Below are positions 36,901-47,715 of a DNA stretch of 64,000 bases, in pieces. The stretch covers positions 47,665,196 through 47,729,195 of the forward strand of contig NC_088708.1 in NCBI RefSeq assembly GCF_963576615.1. Reading direction: 5' to 3'. The notes below the pieces were generated by a model that was not told the DNA's origin, made no database searches, and worked only from the letters and a program-made list of their open reading frames with translations. How positions within the stretch are numbered: the stretch's first letter is position 1; every line of letters starts with the position of its first letter. A program made the position numbers and the translations under genes. The stretch is from Watersipora subatra. Lineage: Eukaryota; Bryozoa; Gymnolaemata; Cheilostomatida; Watersiporidae.

Positions 36901-39900
36901 TGTGCAGTTTAAATAAATTAAGAGAAAAAATAAAACAACTGTAAAGGTTTTCAAACTTTGTCAAAACTATGATCGGGTATATCTACTAGTTGCGCTACCT
37001 GGCGTTGCCCGGGTAATAAAAAAGTCTTTGGTTAGAAAATTGATTTGTATTTAACATACATGTACAACAACATTTGCCATTCTAACTTTCCAACTGCATA
37101 TCATGAGAAAAGCGTTTTGTGTAATTGAAATAAATTAAGAGAGAAAATAAAAACAACTGTAAAAGTTTTCAAACTTTGTCAAACAACTTTTAAACTTCAG
37201 ATCATGAGAAAAATGTTTCGTGTAGGTCAGATAAAAAAAATAAAGTGACTATAGAAAGGTTTGGATACAAATGTGAAATAATTAGCAAGTAATAACTAAA
37301 TTAAGTCGGTTCTGCTACGATTACAATAAAAGATGATTCAGTAATGGTACAATTAATACGAACTGAGAAAACAAAATAAAAATCCAGAATATGTTAAATT
37401 AACAACAATTCTTGCATAGAAATGCGTGTGTATAAAAAGCCTACTGTTCCACCAGAAGCTATCCATCAAAACTTTGAATACGACAATACTGGTACCTCTC
37501 GATATTGGAGCAAATGTAAAAATTAGATATCGCACCGTCTTTGTCTGGTACTTTGTCTGACCGAACGGAGAGAAAATGTAGAGGCTAGTCCTACTCGAGA
37601 TAATACAATTATCCACGTAAAAAGTATTAGCCTTTACCGATTCAGCAATCAAACCTTACAAAAAATCGAAAATGGAAGTGTAATGGCACATTTGAAATTA
37701 AAACGGCACATTTAAATATTACAAATTTAAAAAGTAGGTAATCGTAGAAAAAAATTAGTTTTTAAACAATTTCAAAAAATAAAAATTGCAAAAGGTAATT
37801 TTAGTTAATAATCAAAAGCGCTCATTTAGTGTGGTCATACGGTATACGCTATATGACAAGAGCTATAGAATGCTAAGCTCTTTATAGCTCAGTGGTTAGG
37901 TGCATGGTTTGAAAATTGCAATTGCACCCTTCAATAGTTCAAATTCTGCACGTTGTGAGCTTTTTATTTTATGATTTTACTAGCTATAACTGGGAAGACA
38001 GACCACAGGCGACAAACTTTGATATTCACGCATATACATGTGTATAAATTGGTATCGACTCCAATCTTATTTATCCTGAGTCATAGTTGCAGAAAGTTGA
38101 ATTGACAGACAGAAAAAAATGCCCAGACTGTGACAGTGTTTGAAGTTAGCTTAGTACAGATTCGTTTAGTTTACACATGATTGATGTAAAAAATTGTTCA
38201 AGTTCTTCAGAAAATATACACAAAAAACTATTTAAAAGTGATTTATTTAATTAATTACATCTTATTTATCAGTTTCATGTTTATAAGTGATTATAGTTCT
38301 AAAGTGAGTAGCGGCTGTACATTAAGTCTGAGCGCAGGGTTGAAAGAGACATTTTCACCATAACCAGGATATTTTAAGTTGAGCTGAATTAAACAGCACA
38401 ATAAACTGTATTAGGTGAGTTTTAGGTGGTTGTGAGCTCCCCTCGTGTTTTTTTACAATTACTTTCCGGCCTAAGTAATTTTCATTAACCGGACACGGTG
38501 TGCCTCTTTCATGGAGAAAATACTCTTAAAATTATGCTCTCTGGCTTTAAAATTTTTTAGACATCATGATACAGATCTGGAGGCTCTAGAAATTTAACAA
38601 GAATTTTCTTTACATCTTCTTTTACCAGCGGTACTTTTGTATCAAAGCTAATTCTCTAGTTAAACAAACCTCACAAGATAAGCACAGAATAGTTGTAAGA
38701 GGCATCTGCTAGAGTTGGCCAGAGTATACTTATTCATATACAATTTGGTTGGCTGGCACAGACACTAATACAAGCAGGCAGTTCAGAAACAATAATAATT
38801 CCTGTCCATAAGCAGCAGGCTAGTCCAAGCAATGGATAATAAATAACAGCTAGTAGTGGTGTTAGTAGACAATAATTCTAATGGATAATAAAAAGGTTTT
38901 GCCTAATTTATAATGCCTTTCAGAAGAGAAACACATAGTTCATGAGTTTTTCCACTTGAAGGTTTACTTGCAACAAAATTCACATAACAGCTATTTGGTA
39001 TCAAAAGGTTAACCATGTCTTACTCTGCGGTGTTGTAGGTTCAAAATATGTGGAAATGTGGTTAAACGCTCTTAAAAACTCGAAAACGAACAGCTAATCG
39101 CAGCCATCATGAAAGTTCGGTAGTTTGGAATTTCTTTATTCAATGATGTACTCAACTCAACGTATATATTGTTTTGACATGTGATGTTATCACATGAAAT
39201 TAAAGACCAATAAAAGGCTCAATATAAAACGTCTCGTAGCAATAGTTTATGACAAACACTTCGGGTTCTACCGGAAAGCCCGTATCAATTATAGATACTC
39301 TCTATTTTACAGTTTTTTTTCAGCCTGGTCTAATCATCTAGTTGTAATCTAATCATGTTACCCATACTTCCTGCCAAATGACGCAAACATATTCTGCAGC
39401 ATTTTTGCGACTATCACAGATGATGACTTGCACCCCTTCGAGCTAAAGTTAAAAAATTAAACGAATTTTTACGGTAGGTTTTGAGATATCAGTGCTCAAG
39501 GTGACTGCATTACAATGATGATGAAATAGACGCGTAAGGACAATAGACATGGCTTTATGAATGCGTGAAGTATATTTGTAAAAACATTTCGACGAATGAG
39601 ATTGCATGAACGTGTAAACAGAAGCCATCGTGTTCAACTATGTCCCATTTGAGCCGTCTTGAAAAGGGATTCCAAGACATGGTGAGTCTTTTGATACCAA
39701 ATAACTATAATGTGAATTTTTATGTGAGATTATTAGCTACTTCAAGGAATTGTCTTTACTTCCATCTTGAGTCTGGGTGTTCGACATCATGTGAGAACTG
39801 TGGGGTTCTGTCTGTTTATGTTTAGAATTTAAAGAGTGTTTTCTACAAATACCAGTGTTTGACCAGCTGCATGTGCTTTTGCTACGCTTGTATAAACTTG

Positions 39901-41713
39901 TAGCAGCATTTGAGAGAAATTTCATTGTTGGTGTCAGATATTTAGCTACCTTAGCTCTAATACTGGTTTTTTATTGCAAAGTTAAGGGTTTTTAACACTA
40001 CTACTGGCCACCATGATTGCTGTCATCCTAGTTTGGGAAGTTGTCAGCCAACCTGTGTAAGTACAGGCAATCTAAGCTGCCAAGTTAAGCGTACACTCTC
40101 CATCATTTGCTGTTAGCAAGTGAGAAAGCAAGAAAGAGAATGCATGCAATGTTTAGTCTATTCATATAAATCTCTGTGTTTCTACTTGTCTGTTAGTTAT
40201 TCTTGTTGTCATTCTAAAGTTTTAGGAATGAGAAATTGGCTTCGCACAGGATTTGACTTCGGAACCTTAAGTTATAATAACTGCTTTTATTATAGTCAGA
40301 TTAACTAGCTTAAATTACTCAAATTCGTTGGGTAAAAAAACTTAGCCAATTAAAAATAATAAAAATATTATTATTATATACCCATGCAATGCCAGGCATT
40401 GCATTAGTAACATTATATGCAATCTTTTCTGCAATGCCAGACATTCACCTAGTCTATATATATATATTTCTCAAAGTGTGTCATTTGTAGGATTGATTGT
40501 CCGGCTATAGATCTTAAAATCTTGGAATAAATATTCTGTACCGAAAAGGATCCGATCTTGGACCCTATCATTCACCAGTCTGACACCTTACCCACTAGAC
40601 TACAGAAATCGAATTGCTAGCTTGCCAATCTAAGTCATTATATAAGAGCAAATACCTACTGCTTTGCATATGACGCGGGTCATAGAATAACGTCACGAGA
40701 AACTGTTCGCTCACATTATTAAACTGACTAATGGCGAGCAACTCTCACTACTTCTCATTGTTTATAAGACAAAACACTTTTCTCATGATATGTAGTTTGA
40801 AAGTTAAAATGGCAAATGTTGTTATATGTTAAATACAAATCAATTTTCTGTCCAAAGACTTTTCTATTACTCGGGCAACGCCGGGTGGCTCAGCTAGTAA
40901 TATTATATGCAGTTTTTCCTGCAATGCCAGGCATTCACTTAGTAATATTATATGCAGTCTTCTCAGGTTTACAATTTGTTGATACTGCAAAAAAGAAACA
41001 GTAGAGCATTAGGCTCTTTTCAATCAAAAATCAGTAAATTAGACAGCGATGTCGATGCTCTAACTAGTAATTGAGTGAATTCCTTAACGACGAAAATCTT
41101 TGAAATCGCAGACAACTTTTTCTACTGGCAATAACATTTGTTATGACCTATATAAAAATTTTATGCTAATGATTGGCCAAAGAAGAGATATTATATTTAT
41201 CATTTGTGAACTCTTTTCATATGTATCACTATACATGTCACAAATAGAGCACCCGCTCGAATCTGAGCATTTCAAAAAAAAACAGCAAAGCCGTAGGCTC
41301 TTTTCAACCAAAATTATTTTGACTTCAGCTTAATTATTAATCAACCTCATCCAGTGTCTATATTGTTTATATCTCTACTGCCTGATATAAGCTTTAGAAG
41401 TTATACTCTATGATTGGGTGCTGCTGCGATGCACTGAAGAATATTTTGTTTTTGACTTGAAATTTGAATGAGCCCAAAAAATAACTTGCAACTTATAAGC
41501 TTTCGAATGCAAGAGAGTAAAAATAGCGCATTTTGGACTTGAGTTACGTGTAAAAGAAGAAGAATGTCGGAAACTGTACATTTATATATAGCAGCATTAA
41601 ACGTGTTGATATAGTGTAAGTATAAGGGATAACTAGCGTACTAACCACTATCTCCAAGGACCACCATCTTTAAGATATAATCATATTCTTCAGCATCTTT
41701 CCTTGCGGCCATT
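27727..41713 (-). CDS. Rab35: Rab35-like small GTPase, copy B (complete, six exons)
   Basis: Exons: 41647-41713, 34246-34296, 32675-32798, 29508-29632, 28923-29047, 27727-27900. These total 666 nt, or 221 residues plus stop; Rab35 is about 201. Motifs in order: P-loop GDSGVGKTS, switch [17 protein letters not shown] with the GTPase Gln, [13 protein letters not shown], a G4 box reading SKND instead of NKND, G5 EASAK, and a polybasic tail ending KKKCCK. The family cycles between GDP and GTP on recycling and plasma membranes and is anchored by geranylgeranylated C-terminal cysteines. All junctions are GT-AG and in phase, with no stops or frameshifts. Two changes are notable: Asn to Ser in G4, and a one-residue extension past CC. 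It may be expressed with altered nucleotide binding. Confidence 0.85.
27901..28922 (-). other. Copy B intron 5 with purine-rich tract
   Basis: The 1022-bp intron is collinear with copy D intron 5. On the plus strand, 28430-28600 is almost pure purine (GAGAGGGAGAAAAGAAGG-like), hence a pyrimidine tract on the gene strand. The 100-codon ORF over it is an artefact. Confidence 0.65.
28923..29047 (-). CDS. Rab35: Copy B exon 5 (G4 SKND, G5 EASAK)
   Basis: The exon is 125 nt, phase 1 in and phase 0 out. It encodes [20 protein letters not shown], then [17 protein letters not shown]. The acceptor is ATTTTAG and the donor is CAG|GTAACA. Confidence 0.88.
29048..29507 (-). other. Copy B intron 4
   Basis: The 460-bp intron is collinear with copy D intron 4 except for the Tigger-like MITE present only in D. 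It shows the empty site for that MITE near 29280. Confidence 0.6.
29508..29632 (-). CDS. Rab35: Copy B exon 4 ([13 protein letters not shown])
   Basis: The exon is 125 nt, phase 2 in and phase 1 out. It encodes [16 protein letters not shown] and ends YCPDVPKIL. The THG after the YRG and the DVPKIL segment are close to Rab35. The donor is G|GTTAGT. Confidence 0.88.
30046..30250. mobile_element. Single arm of the 48.6-49.3 kb fold-back family
   Basis: It starts near CTTGACAAATTTTTG and matches the left arm of 48631-49304 (GCGGAGTTGTCC, CTGATGCATCAGCT, TCCGTCTATGCGGCTTGG). The inverse arm is absent. Confidence 0.7.
31153..32044. mobile_element. TA-target MITE, CCCTAGGACACTTA ends, 892 bp
   Basis: The inverted ends CCCTAGGACACTTATGCATT and AATATAAGTGTCCTAGGG have TA outside each. 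Copy C (49695) and copy A (about 752) show the uninterrupted AAATATATC. Subterminal TTCGCG motifs resemble the CCCTACAGG element of copy A. Confidence 0.85.
32675..32798 (-). CDS. Rab35: Copy B exon 3 (switch [10 protein letters not shown])
   Basis: The exon is 124 nt, phase 1 in and phase 2 out. It encodes [10 protein letters not shown], then [18 protein letters not shown]. Arg of QERF is Asn here. The donor is AC|GTAAGTA. Confidence 0.88.
32799..34245 (-). other. Copy B intron 2
   Basis: The 1.45-kb intron is collinear with copies A and C. It holds a single copy of the sequence that forms the 60-bp array in C. Nothing coding. Confidence 0.6.
34246..34296 (-). CDS. Rab35: Copy B exon 2 (P-loop)
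   Basis: The exon is 51 nt, phase 1/1, encoding [17 protein letters not shown]. The acceptor is TTTGTAG and the donor is AGTG|GTAAGTG. It is single copy. Confidence 0.88.
34600..34760. repeat. CCCGG-family dispersed repeat, truncated
   Basis: It shares CTTTGCACAGAA, ATCATGAAAAGAGTGTTTTT and CAAATAAATTAAGA with 35560-37260, but lacks the GCCCGG head. Confidence 0.5.
35300..35545. repeat. Degenerate GACAGACGACGG minisatellite
   Basis: Tandem variants of GACGGACAGACGAC, interspersed with CATACGCCGGACTGATGA twice. Ser/Arg/Cys-rich minus-strand ORFs over it are artefacts. Confidence 0.85.
35560..35860 (+). repeat. CCCGG-family dispersed repeat
   Basis: It starts TGAATGCCCGGCGTTCCCCG followed by ATAATAAAAAAGT, then the body TTTGCACAGAACATT. 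The GCCCGGCGTTGCCCGGG-type head is a short palindrome shared by all full members. Confidence 0.7.
36600..36690 (+). repeat. tRNA-like SINE fragment
   Basis: CTTAGCCTTGTGGTTACCGC (A-box-like) is followed by GGGAGTTCAAATCCAG (B-box-like). It resembles 35180-35230. No complete cloverleaf, so not a tRNA gene. Confidence 0.35.
36776..37260 (+). repeat. Two tandem CCCGG-family repeats
   Basis: Heads lie at 36782 (TTGAATGCCCGGCGTTGTCT) and 36990 (CTACCTGGCGTTGCCCGGGT). Each is followed by the same TAATAAAA-AAGTCTTTG body. The first copy is truncated by the second. Confidence 0.75.
37866..37950 (+). repeat. tRNA-derived SINE-like fragment
   Basis: TAGCTCAGTGGTTAGGTGCA is a good A box and AGTTCAAATTCTGC a B-box relative 50 nt later. 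The anticodon arm does not pair convincingly. Confidence 0.4.
38960..39724. mobile_element. TTAA long-TIR MITE in copy B intron 1, ends damaged
   Basis: The left end AGGTTTACTTGCAACAAAAT follows TTGA. The internal region matches the other copies. The right arm is internally deleted and its tip lost near 39724. Confidence 0.7.
40548..40625 (-). repeat. tRNA-derived SINE-like fragment (minus)
   Basis: On the minus strand, TAGTCTAGTGGGTAAGGTGT (A box) precedes GGTCCAAGATCGG (B-box-like). Flanked by CCCGG-family pieces. Confidence 0.4.
40755..40905 (-). repeat. CCCGG-family repeat, reversed
   Basis: Ends ATTACTCGGGCAACGCCGGG. The body is the inverse of 57120-57050. Confidence 0.7.
41647..41713 (-). 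CDS. Rab35: Copy B exon 1 with start codon
   Basis: ATG is at 41713. It encodes [20 protein letters not shown] and DS plus one base of Gly; donor G|GTTAGT. The frame stays open upstream (KTLAELKEA), as in copies A and C, but the GCACAG acceptor-like site 5' of the ATG, the conserved Met and the Rab N-terminus favour this start. Confidence 0.87.
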
Positions 41714-41840
41714 GCTTCCTTTAGCTCTGCTAAGGTTTTCACTCGCAGTCTACTGTGCAATACAAGACAACAATATTTACAAAAAACTTGTAGAACAATT
41801 AGCATTATGAGGCTTTTAAATGTGAATAAATAAAAGATGC

Positions 41841-42229
41841 TGTTGTGGTGGCCAATCACGGAGGCCAAAACCGAGAGAGAAGACTGCTGACGCCAAGGGG
41901 ACTGATGCCAGAACCGGGCCAAGCCTCGACTCAGTAGACAACACAGCCTTCAGTAACGCTTCTAGTCGACTGAGGGTCGTCTGCCAAAAGTCGGCCCCAG
42001 AACCGAGGCGCGCAGCCTAATCAAGCCAGGGAACTATATAAGACGTCGCAAAAGCTACAGAGAACAGTGCACCTAGAAGTTTCACACAGTGCAGTCACTG
42101 ATATGTCTTTTGTATATTTAGCTGCACTTATATTATTGATAGTTGCGAAATAAATACTTTCACTGCCTTGCAGTCAAGTAGTCTGATTCTGCAGGGAGCC
42201 AGTAGATAAACTTGTTCAATTCCTTTACA
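41841..42229. mobile_element. Solo-LTR-like insertion, 389 bp
   Basis: Begins TGTTGTGGTGGCCAATCACG and ends CCTTTACA. It contains a TATA box (TATATAAG, 42037) and AATAAA (42149). It is markedly GC-richer than its surroundings. Copy A (about 7890) is uninterrupted here (AAAGATGTTTTTATAAGG). No clear target duplication is visible. Confidence 0.75.
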
Positions 42230-43639
42230 CTTTTAAAAACTGAATGAGTTTTCCTTCATGTATACTCTTATTATTAATACCGTATGAAGGTTGACATTTT
42301 AGAATTTCAAAGAAACCGCTGTCAGATTAAGTAGAAAAAGGACAAATGTAATTATGATGTATCAAGTTTAAAAGATTTTTGTTATAAAGAGCTCAAAATC
42401 TGAATAGAAACAGCTGATTGCCAATGTATACCTGTCGTGTTGCAGAGTAAAGCGCTTTCCCAAACCATTATATCCATAAATACACCCATTTTACTGTAGA
42501 CCTAGGGCGCTTTTGGATTCCATATACGCTCACCCAAATAACCATCTTTTAAAAAACTGTCAGCACCATTCAGATAGGGTGTCAAACTAAAAAATTTATT
42601 TATTTGTTCAAAAATAATTCAAGGGCACGCAAGACACCATCATGGCGAGTTATTGCGGGAATCATTTGACAGAATATTCCAGGTCAGAGTGGATTTATAA
42701 CCACTAGATTTATAACTTCCTATAGCATTTCAAGTTCAAATACAAATAACATGTAATGAGATTTTTTCTTTTCTTGTGCCAGGTATGTGTTTATATTGTT
42801 AAATATATATTGTATGCAGCTTCAAATTCTTTGCAAACGTTCATAAACATCTGCACATATTTCATCACCAATTTTAAGTATCAAGTACTTCTGCTTTAAA
42901 TTGCTGAAAGGTTATCGTGCTTAGATTGAAAAATTCCATGTCTACGAAACAATATTTATGCGAGGAGGTTTTGAATAGCACGGGGTGAGCACAGTTTTTT
43001 AGATGACAATACTTGGGTAATCCAAAATTATTAAATTTTCATATTTGCTTCAATCAAAATTTCATTTACAAGGTTGAACTTCTATCTTTTTTAAAGAGAA
43101 GTTATTATCTAAACAGTTTAGTAACAAGAAAACTAGAATGCATTTTTCGTCATAATCGCTATCAACATAAGATATTTTGGTTTATGGTTGGCGCTTTGAT
43201 TCTAGGTAAGGATGGTTGCTTGAAAAATGATAGTAAAAACTTTGCTTGAGTAAATGTTAGTTTTAAGGCGATAGACTTTACAAATTTAGATAGTTAAATA
43301 TAAATTGTTTCAATTAGTCTGCAATAGATAAACTTAAACCAATTAAAACAATGACTTTTATAAACCACTTTGATTTGTAGTCCTGCTTCTTTTGCAGACA
43401 GCGTACAAATACACACACAAAGTGCACAAGTTTATCTTTCATTTTTCTTAATGTTATTACAAGAGAACCATAGCCTGTTGGTGCCTGTTATGAAACCTAT
43501 CATAACTTGAAGTATGTAATGGCATGCAGCAGCATCAAAATGTATCTGCTTATAATTGTGCGGTTGATTCCAGTCGGCCCTTTATATACTGTATGTATTG
43601 GTATATATATAACATATACAGATTTCCTGAAAGTTTTTA
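42230..43639. other. 5' flank of copy B
   Basis: Positions 42230-42960 match 7900-8300 and 9400-9540 plus 11400-11500 of copy A with the inserted elements removed. The remainder is unassigned AT-rich sequence. Confidence 0.5.
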
Positions 43640-44780
43640 CACAGGTGGCAGCAGTGTATTCTAACTTATTTCTGACTCTATGCTAACTCATTTCTGGATG
43701 AACCCCCAACAAGCTGAGGGAGTCTGTTTTAAAACAGCCAGCAGCATGAACTCAGGGATACAACTCAAGCACTGAATACTTTGAATGTGGTAGTTCAGTG
43801 ACAAAGAATGTTGTACGGGAAAAAATGGCAGCACAAACTTGGGGACATGAGCACGGCCTGCCCTAAAAGTGACAGTCCCATAGCCGAGTGAGTCCTGCCT
43901 ACAAAATAGCACATGTAACTTGGAGGTAAAATGTGAGCACTTTTTGCATTAAAAGTAGTAGCTAGGTACTCCTGAGAAACCCCTGCGACATGGCCCACAG
44001 ATATGCCAGAAGCGCAAACCCAGACTTGTTAGTCGAAGCTCTGAAACGCATAATGCTGATGCTCCGGTCTCAGATAGTGGCTGACCATTTCACGGCACCT
44101 CAGTATACTAGAACTGGAGATGTTGAGTACATTGTCAGTAAGTTTTAGGAAGTAGCAGATGCAAAACGCTAGACAGAGAAGGCCACTCTGCTGCACTTGA
44201 GGGAGGCTTTAAAAAAAGCCAAGGACTGCAGACAAACCGAGTGAGTAGTAGCCATCATTGATACACTCTGAGTTTGGTTAGGGCTGTCTCTCAGATTCAA
44301 AGTTGGCACAGCTCATTGAGGTGGAGCAACAAAATCTCACTGCAGGAGCATGCCATGAAGGTAGAACAGCTTTTCCTTGCTTACAGAGATCTGCCTGACT
44401 TGCACTAGACCAACATGGCAATGGAGATTTTCTGCAATTCACTAAACAACCCTTCTCTCTCTCTAGGACACCTGTTGGCAGTGCCCACCTCTACACTATC
44501 TGATGCTGTAAGAGCTAACAATGACTTCCCACAAAAAAGCTGAAAAAAACAAACCCATTGGCACTTCTGTCAGGGTAGTGGATGAGAAACCACTTAGCCA
44601 GATACAGGTGGCAAAAAGGATAACATCACTCAGCTGACGCTGATGATACAGCATCTCACATGAAGAGTCGAGAAGCTGCAAGAACGGCCCAATTCTACCA
44701 AGGTAAAGACCCAATTACGGCCCACCATCTGATGGAAATGTAACAGAAAGAGCACGTCTGTAAGAACTGCTCCAACTAGA
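43640..44780 (+). pseudogene. Decayed Gypsy-type gag
   Basis: A primer-site-like GGTGGCAGCAGTG lies at 43644. Gag-like coding follows from about 43990, in several frames: TGDVEYIVSKF then stop, EVADAKR, KATLLHLREALKKA, LSLRDSKLA, LAYRDLPD and LLAVPTSTL. This order is that of Ty3/Gypsy gag polyproteins in invertebrates. A damaged CCHC-type knuckle (first Cys position TGA, one frameshift) follows near 44735-44775. Stops and frameshifts are frequent, so it is dead. No pol was found. Its link to the 41841 LTR is not shown. Confidence 0.7.
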
Positions 44781-44879
44781 CAAGGTCAACCCTAGAAACG
44801 ACGAAGGGCTATGTTTCTCAATACATAAGCAAAATAGCCCAAAGCCTATGGAAATGGGCAGACAGGTGAAACTATTATG

Positions 44880-45114
44880 GAGGGCTATACAAAAGAAGGT
44901 CAAGGCAGAAAACACTTTTGTGGCCACCTGTTACTACTATCAGGCTTTGGATAGACCCCACACCAGTTCGGCGCTAGAGCTGAACCAAACAGATGCCGCA
45001 AACTTTTGTTTGGTTCAGCTCTAGCGCTGAACTGATGTGGGGTCTATCAAGGCCTGATAGCAATAACAGGTGGTCATAAAAGCATTTTCTGCCTTGACCT
45101 TTTATATAGCCCTT
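44880..45114. repeat. Large palindrome at the gag 3' end
   Basis: Arms 44880-44990 and 45008-45114 are near-inverse (GAACCAAAC / GTTTGGTTC at the centre, CAAGGCAGAAAA and its inverse outside), with a 17-bp spacer. The left arm continues the retroelement sequence. Confidence 0.88.
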
Positions 45115-45120
45115 TGTTGT

Positions 45121-45124
45121 ATAT

Positions 45125-45173
<49 letters not shown>

Positions 45174-45238
45174 TGAGCACTTTTTAGTCAGAAGATTTCC
45201 ACTAGATATATTAGTATATATATATATATATATATATA
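45121..45238. repeat. Two (AT)n tracts
   Basis: AT tracts at 45131-45168 and 45209-45238 directly follow the palindrome. Confidence 0.9.
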
Positions 45239-45240
45239 TC

Positions 45241-45417
45241 CCATCGAATCCAAACTAAGGCGGTCTCATGTGGCTGCGATTAACTGTTCGTTTTTGAGCT
45301 TTTAAGAGCTTGTAATCACATTCCCATATATTTTGCACCTACAACACAACCGAGTAAAACATAGTGAATCTTGTGATACTAAATAACTGTAATGTGAATT
45401 TTGTTGCAAGTCAACCT
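45241..45417. mobile_element. TTAA long-TIR MITE, right arm
   Basis: Ends GTTGCAAGTCAACCT followed by TTAA (45418-45421). Only the right arm is present, abutting the AT tract. Confidence 0.75.
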
Positions 45418-45421
45418 TTAA

Positions 45422-47406
45422 GTAAATGTCTTAGGGTATTAAAATTTGGTAAAAAATATGCATAACGTACTGGATGGTCATACATTTAGAACCTATCGTT
45501 GAAAAACAACAAAAAGAGAATTATGCTAATGCTCTTTCTTCTTAGAGGACTTTACGGTCCTTTAGTTTATTCAAACTATGAATGCAGTAACTAAATTATT
45601 CTTCCTACTTCAGGCAACCACTAGTGATAAACAGATTTTATTGATTAGACGCCTTAAAGCTGATAGTGGAAGTTGACTACATAGGTGTTAGGTATAGCTG
45701 TTGAGTAAATCAACAACTCAGGACAGGCATTTGCTTGTAAACTAAATGGCATCGGCAGCAGTAAATTACACCGGATTTGATTAAATTTCCAAAAATGGTC
45801 ACTGGTGATGGCAGTAATAACATCATAACCGTCAAATGCTTTCTGCAACCGGGTACATTTCGAATTGAGGTTTCTTTGCTACTGTACTCAGACATGTTCA
45901 GCCAAGATCCCAATGTCATTGTTTTTGCAACAATACTCTTAAAAACTTGTACCCAGCCTTTGCTTACAGCACACTAAGCAGACAGAGCACCAGAATTTGG
46001 GTTTGGATTTCAAGTGATACAATACTGCCAACATTCTTCCTTAAAAACTCATGTTCTCAAATTAACAAGTTCACTTGTGTATTAAAAAAACAGTTATCAC
46101 AATGATCAATAGAAAGGTTCTCACGTTTTCCTGAGACAGGCACAAATGAACAGCTCATCATGATTTTTTGCCCTATAGCAATAAATTATAGAAATATGAG
46201 AAAATAATAATGACCCACTAATCTTACATTCTGTTTTGACAAGCGCCAACAAGGTATTTTTCTAAAAGGTACACATTCATTGTCATTATCAGCTTTTTAT
46301 CATCACAAATATGGGATAAGAGGTAGGAAATAAAAATAATCTTGGTCTACTACTATAATGGTAATATGATATTTTAGTATATTACTCCAAAGCAACAAAT
46401 TTTTCACAGAATTACAAAAAAACTGTTAAATATTGAAAGGTTTATGAGTGCTGTTTTTTTACCCTTTATCACTGTAAGTCTATAAACTTTAGTAGAGCTA
46501 TCCTATAATGTAAATACAGCAGAAGACAACTCTTTAAGATTTATTAGCTCATAGATAGGAACTCGGTCACAATGGCCTAGCGTGATATTAGTACAAATCG
46601 ATATGAGTAACATCTGGGCTCTTTTTATTACTGGTTAACTAAACTAATAACTCCTGCTTGTTAAGTAATTCAAAGTCAATGAATCTTCTGTTATTGTCTC
46701 TAAATAATGACTGTTTGTAAAGTATATAGGTTATTACTAATAATATGTTTAGAACAATAATAACATTAGGGTTTCATTCATTAACATGAATACATACAAG
46801 GTTTTGATATTTTACCAAGTACTCACCAGTTGTTGCATATAACTTACAGAGTCCTCTTAAATGGTTAAAATAGCAGCCACCGGAAAAGTGAATAAAAGAA
46901 ACAGGTACTTTCTGCTGCAGACTCTGATCACTTATAATTCTGATCTTCGAGGACAGCAGATAGTACCCTAACTTACATGTTATCTTATCACAGTGTTATT
47001 GCCCTGAGCACTTCTACTGCATGAGTACCTCACCTGCTGATACATGTCAGGTTGTAAAATATGCTTGACCTCATATCTTTTATTCAGTTAGCTAACAGAC
47101 TCATTGCTGATTTCATTTGTCCTCCTTAGCTATTTTGATGCTGGGGAGTAAAACACAATATTATTCTAATAATGCTATTTATTGTCAATATAGGGTGAAT
47201 TCTCATGTGTGAGATGTTTTATTGTGTGTAATTTATAAGTAAAGCATAGAAAATAACAAAATGCAAACATAAAGCAAAAAGGAATCGTCTTATAGTTTGA
47301 GATTAGCACCAGGACAGACACAGTTATGGCATCACACAGATGAGCGAGCATTGGTAGCACCATGGTTGTTAATTGCCGATGAGCGCTCCGCCATCTTCAG
47401 TTTCAT
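45422..47406. other. Distal 5' flank of copy B
   Basis: Positions 46550-47170 match 12296-13220 of copy A, including the empty site of the 12582 LTR. Positions 45422-46540 have no match or coding signal I can support. Confidence 0.5.
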
Positions 47407-47715
47407 AACATAACCGCTGAACCAACACAGGTACATCGAGATCAGGCCAGAATAGATGCTGCAGCTGCTAGAAGTGCAGAGACTGCTGAGCCGACCTAAC
47501 AGCAACTCAAACGGTTCAGAGCAGCCGCTAGAGCGACCAGATGTGCAGAAACCTCCGAGCAGATGCAGCGGCGACAAGAACATGATGCACTAGCTACAAC
47601 AGCTGCTCGGAGAGCTGAATTTACAAAGCAGATGAAACGGCAACAACAGCAAGATGCACTAACTACAGCAGCTGCTACCAGGCGCCGTGTATTGGCAGGA
47701 AAACTTCGCACTTGA
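47407..47715 (+). pseudogene. STPR-type 23-residue repeats (Helitron-like relic)
   Basis: One plus frame shows four consecutive 23-codon repeats (starts 47407, 47476, 47545, 47614) around an AET-EQ core: AETAEPT, AETSEQM, AEFTKQM. They are rich in Ala, Arg and Gln. This matches the 23-residue STPR repeat found in FMBP-1-like proteins and at the N-terminus of some Helitron-type helicases. A TAA at 47497 breaks it and TGA ends it at 47713. About 80 bp on, another frame reads CNALRWKGE, like the Cys motif that follows in such helicases. Frameshifted and truncated, hence a pseudogene. Confidence 0.6.

Larger units (their letters stand above)
34297..41646 (-). other. Copy B intron 1, expanded by repeats
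   Basis: The intron is 7.35 kb, against 0.97 kb in copy C. Much of it is repeats: CCCGG-family copies, a GACAGACGACGG minisatellite, tRNA-like fragments and a TTAA MITE. Ancestral stretches (38040-38900 and 39720-40110) match copy A intron 1. Confidence 0.6.

Noticed and set aside
37866..37950. A functional tRNA gene
   Set aside because: A and B boxes are present but the stems do not pair properly; better explained as a SINE fragment.
41641..41922. A longer Rab start using the upstream Met (93-codon frame)
   Set aside because: The extra part reads into the inserted LTR and is not shared with copies A and C. The conserved ATG at 41713 matches Rab N-termini.
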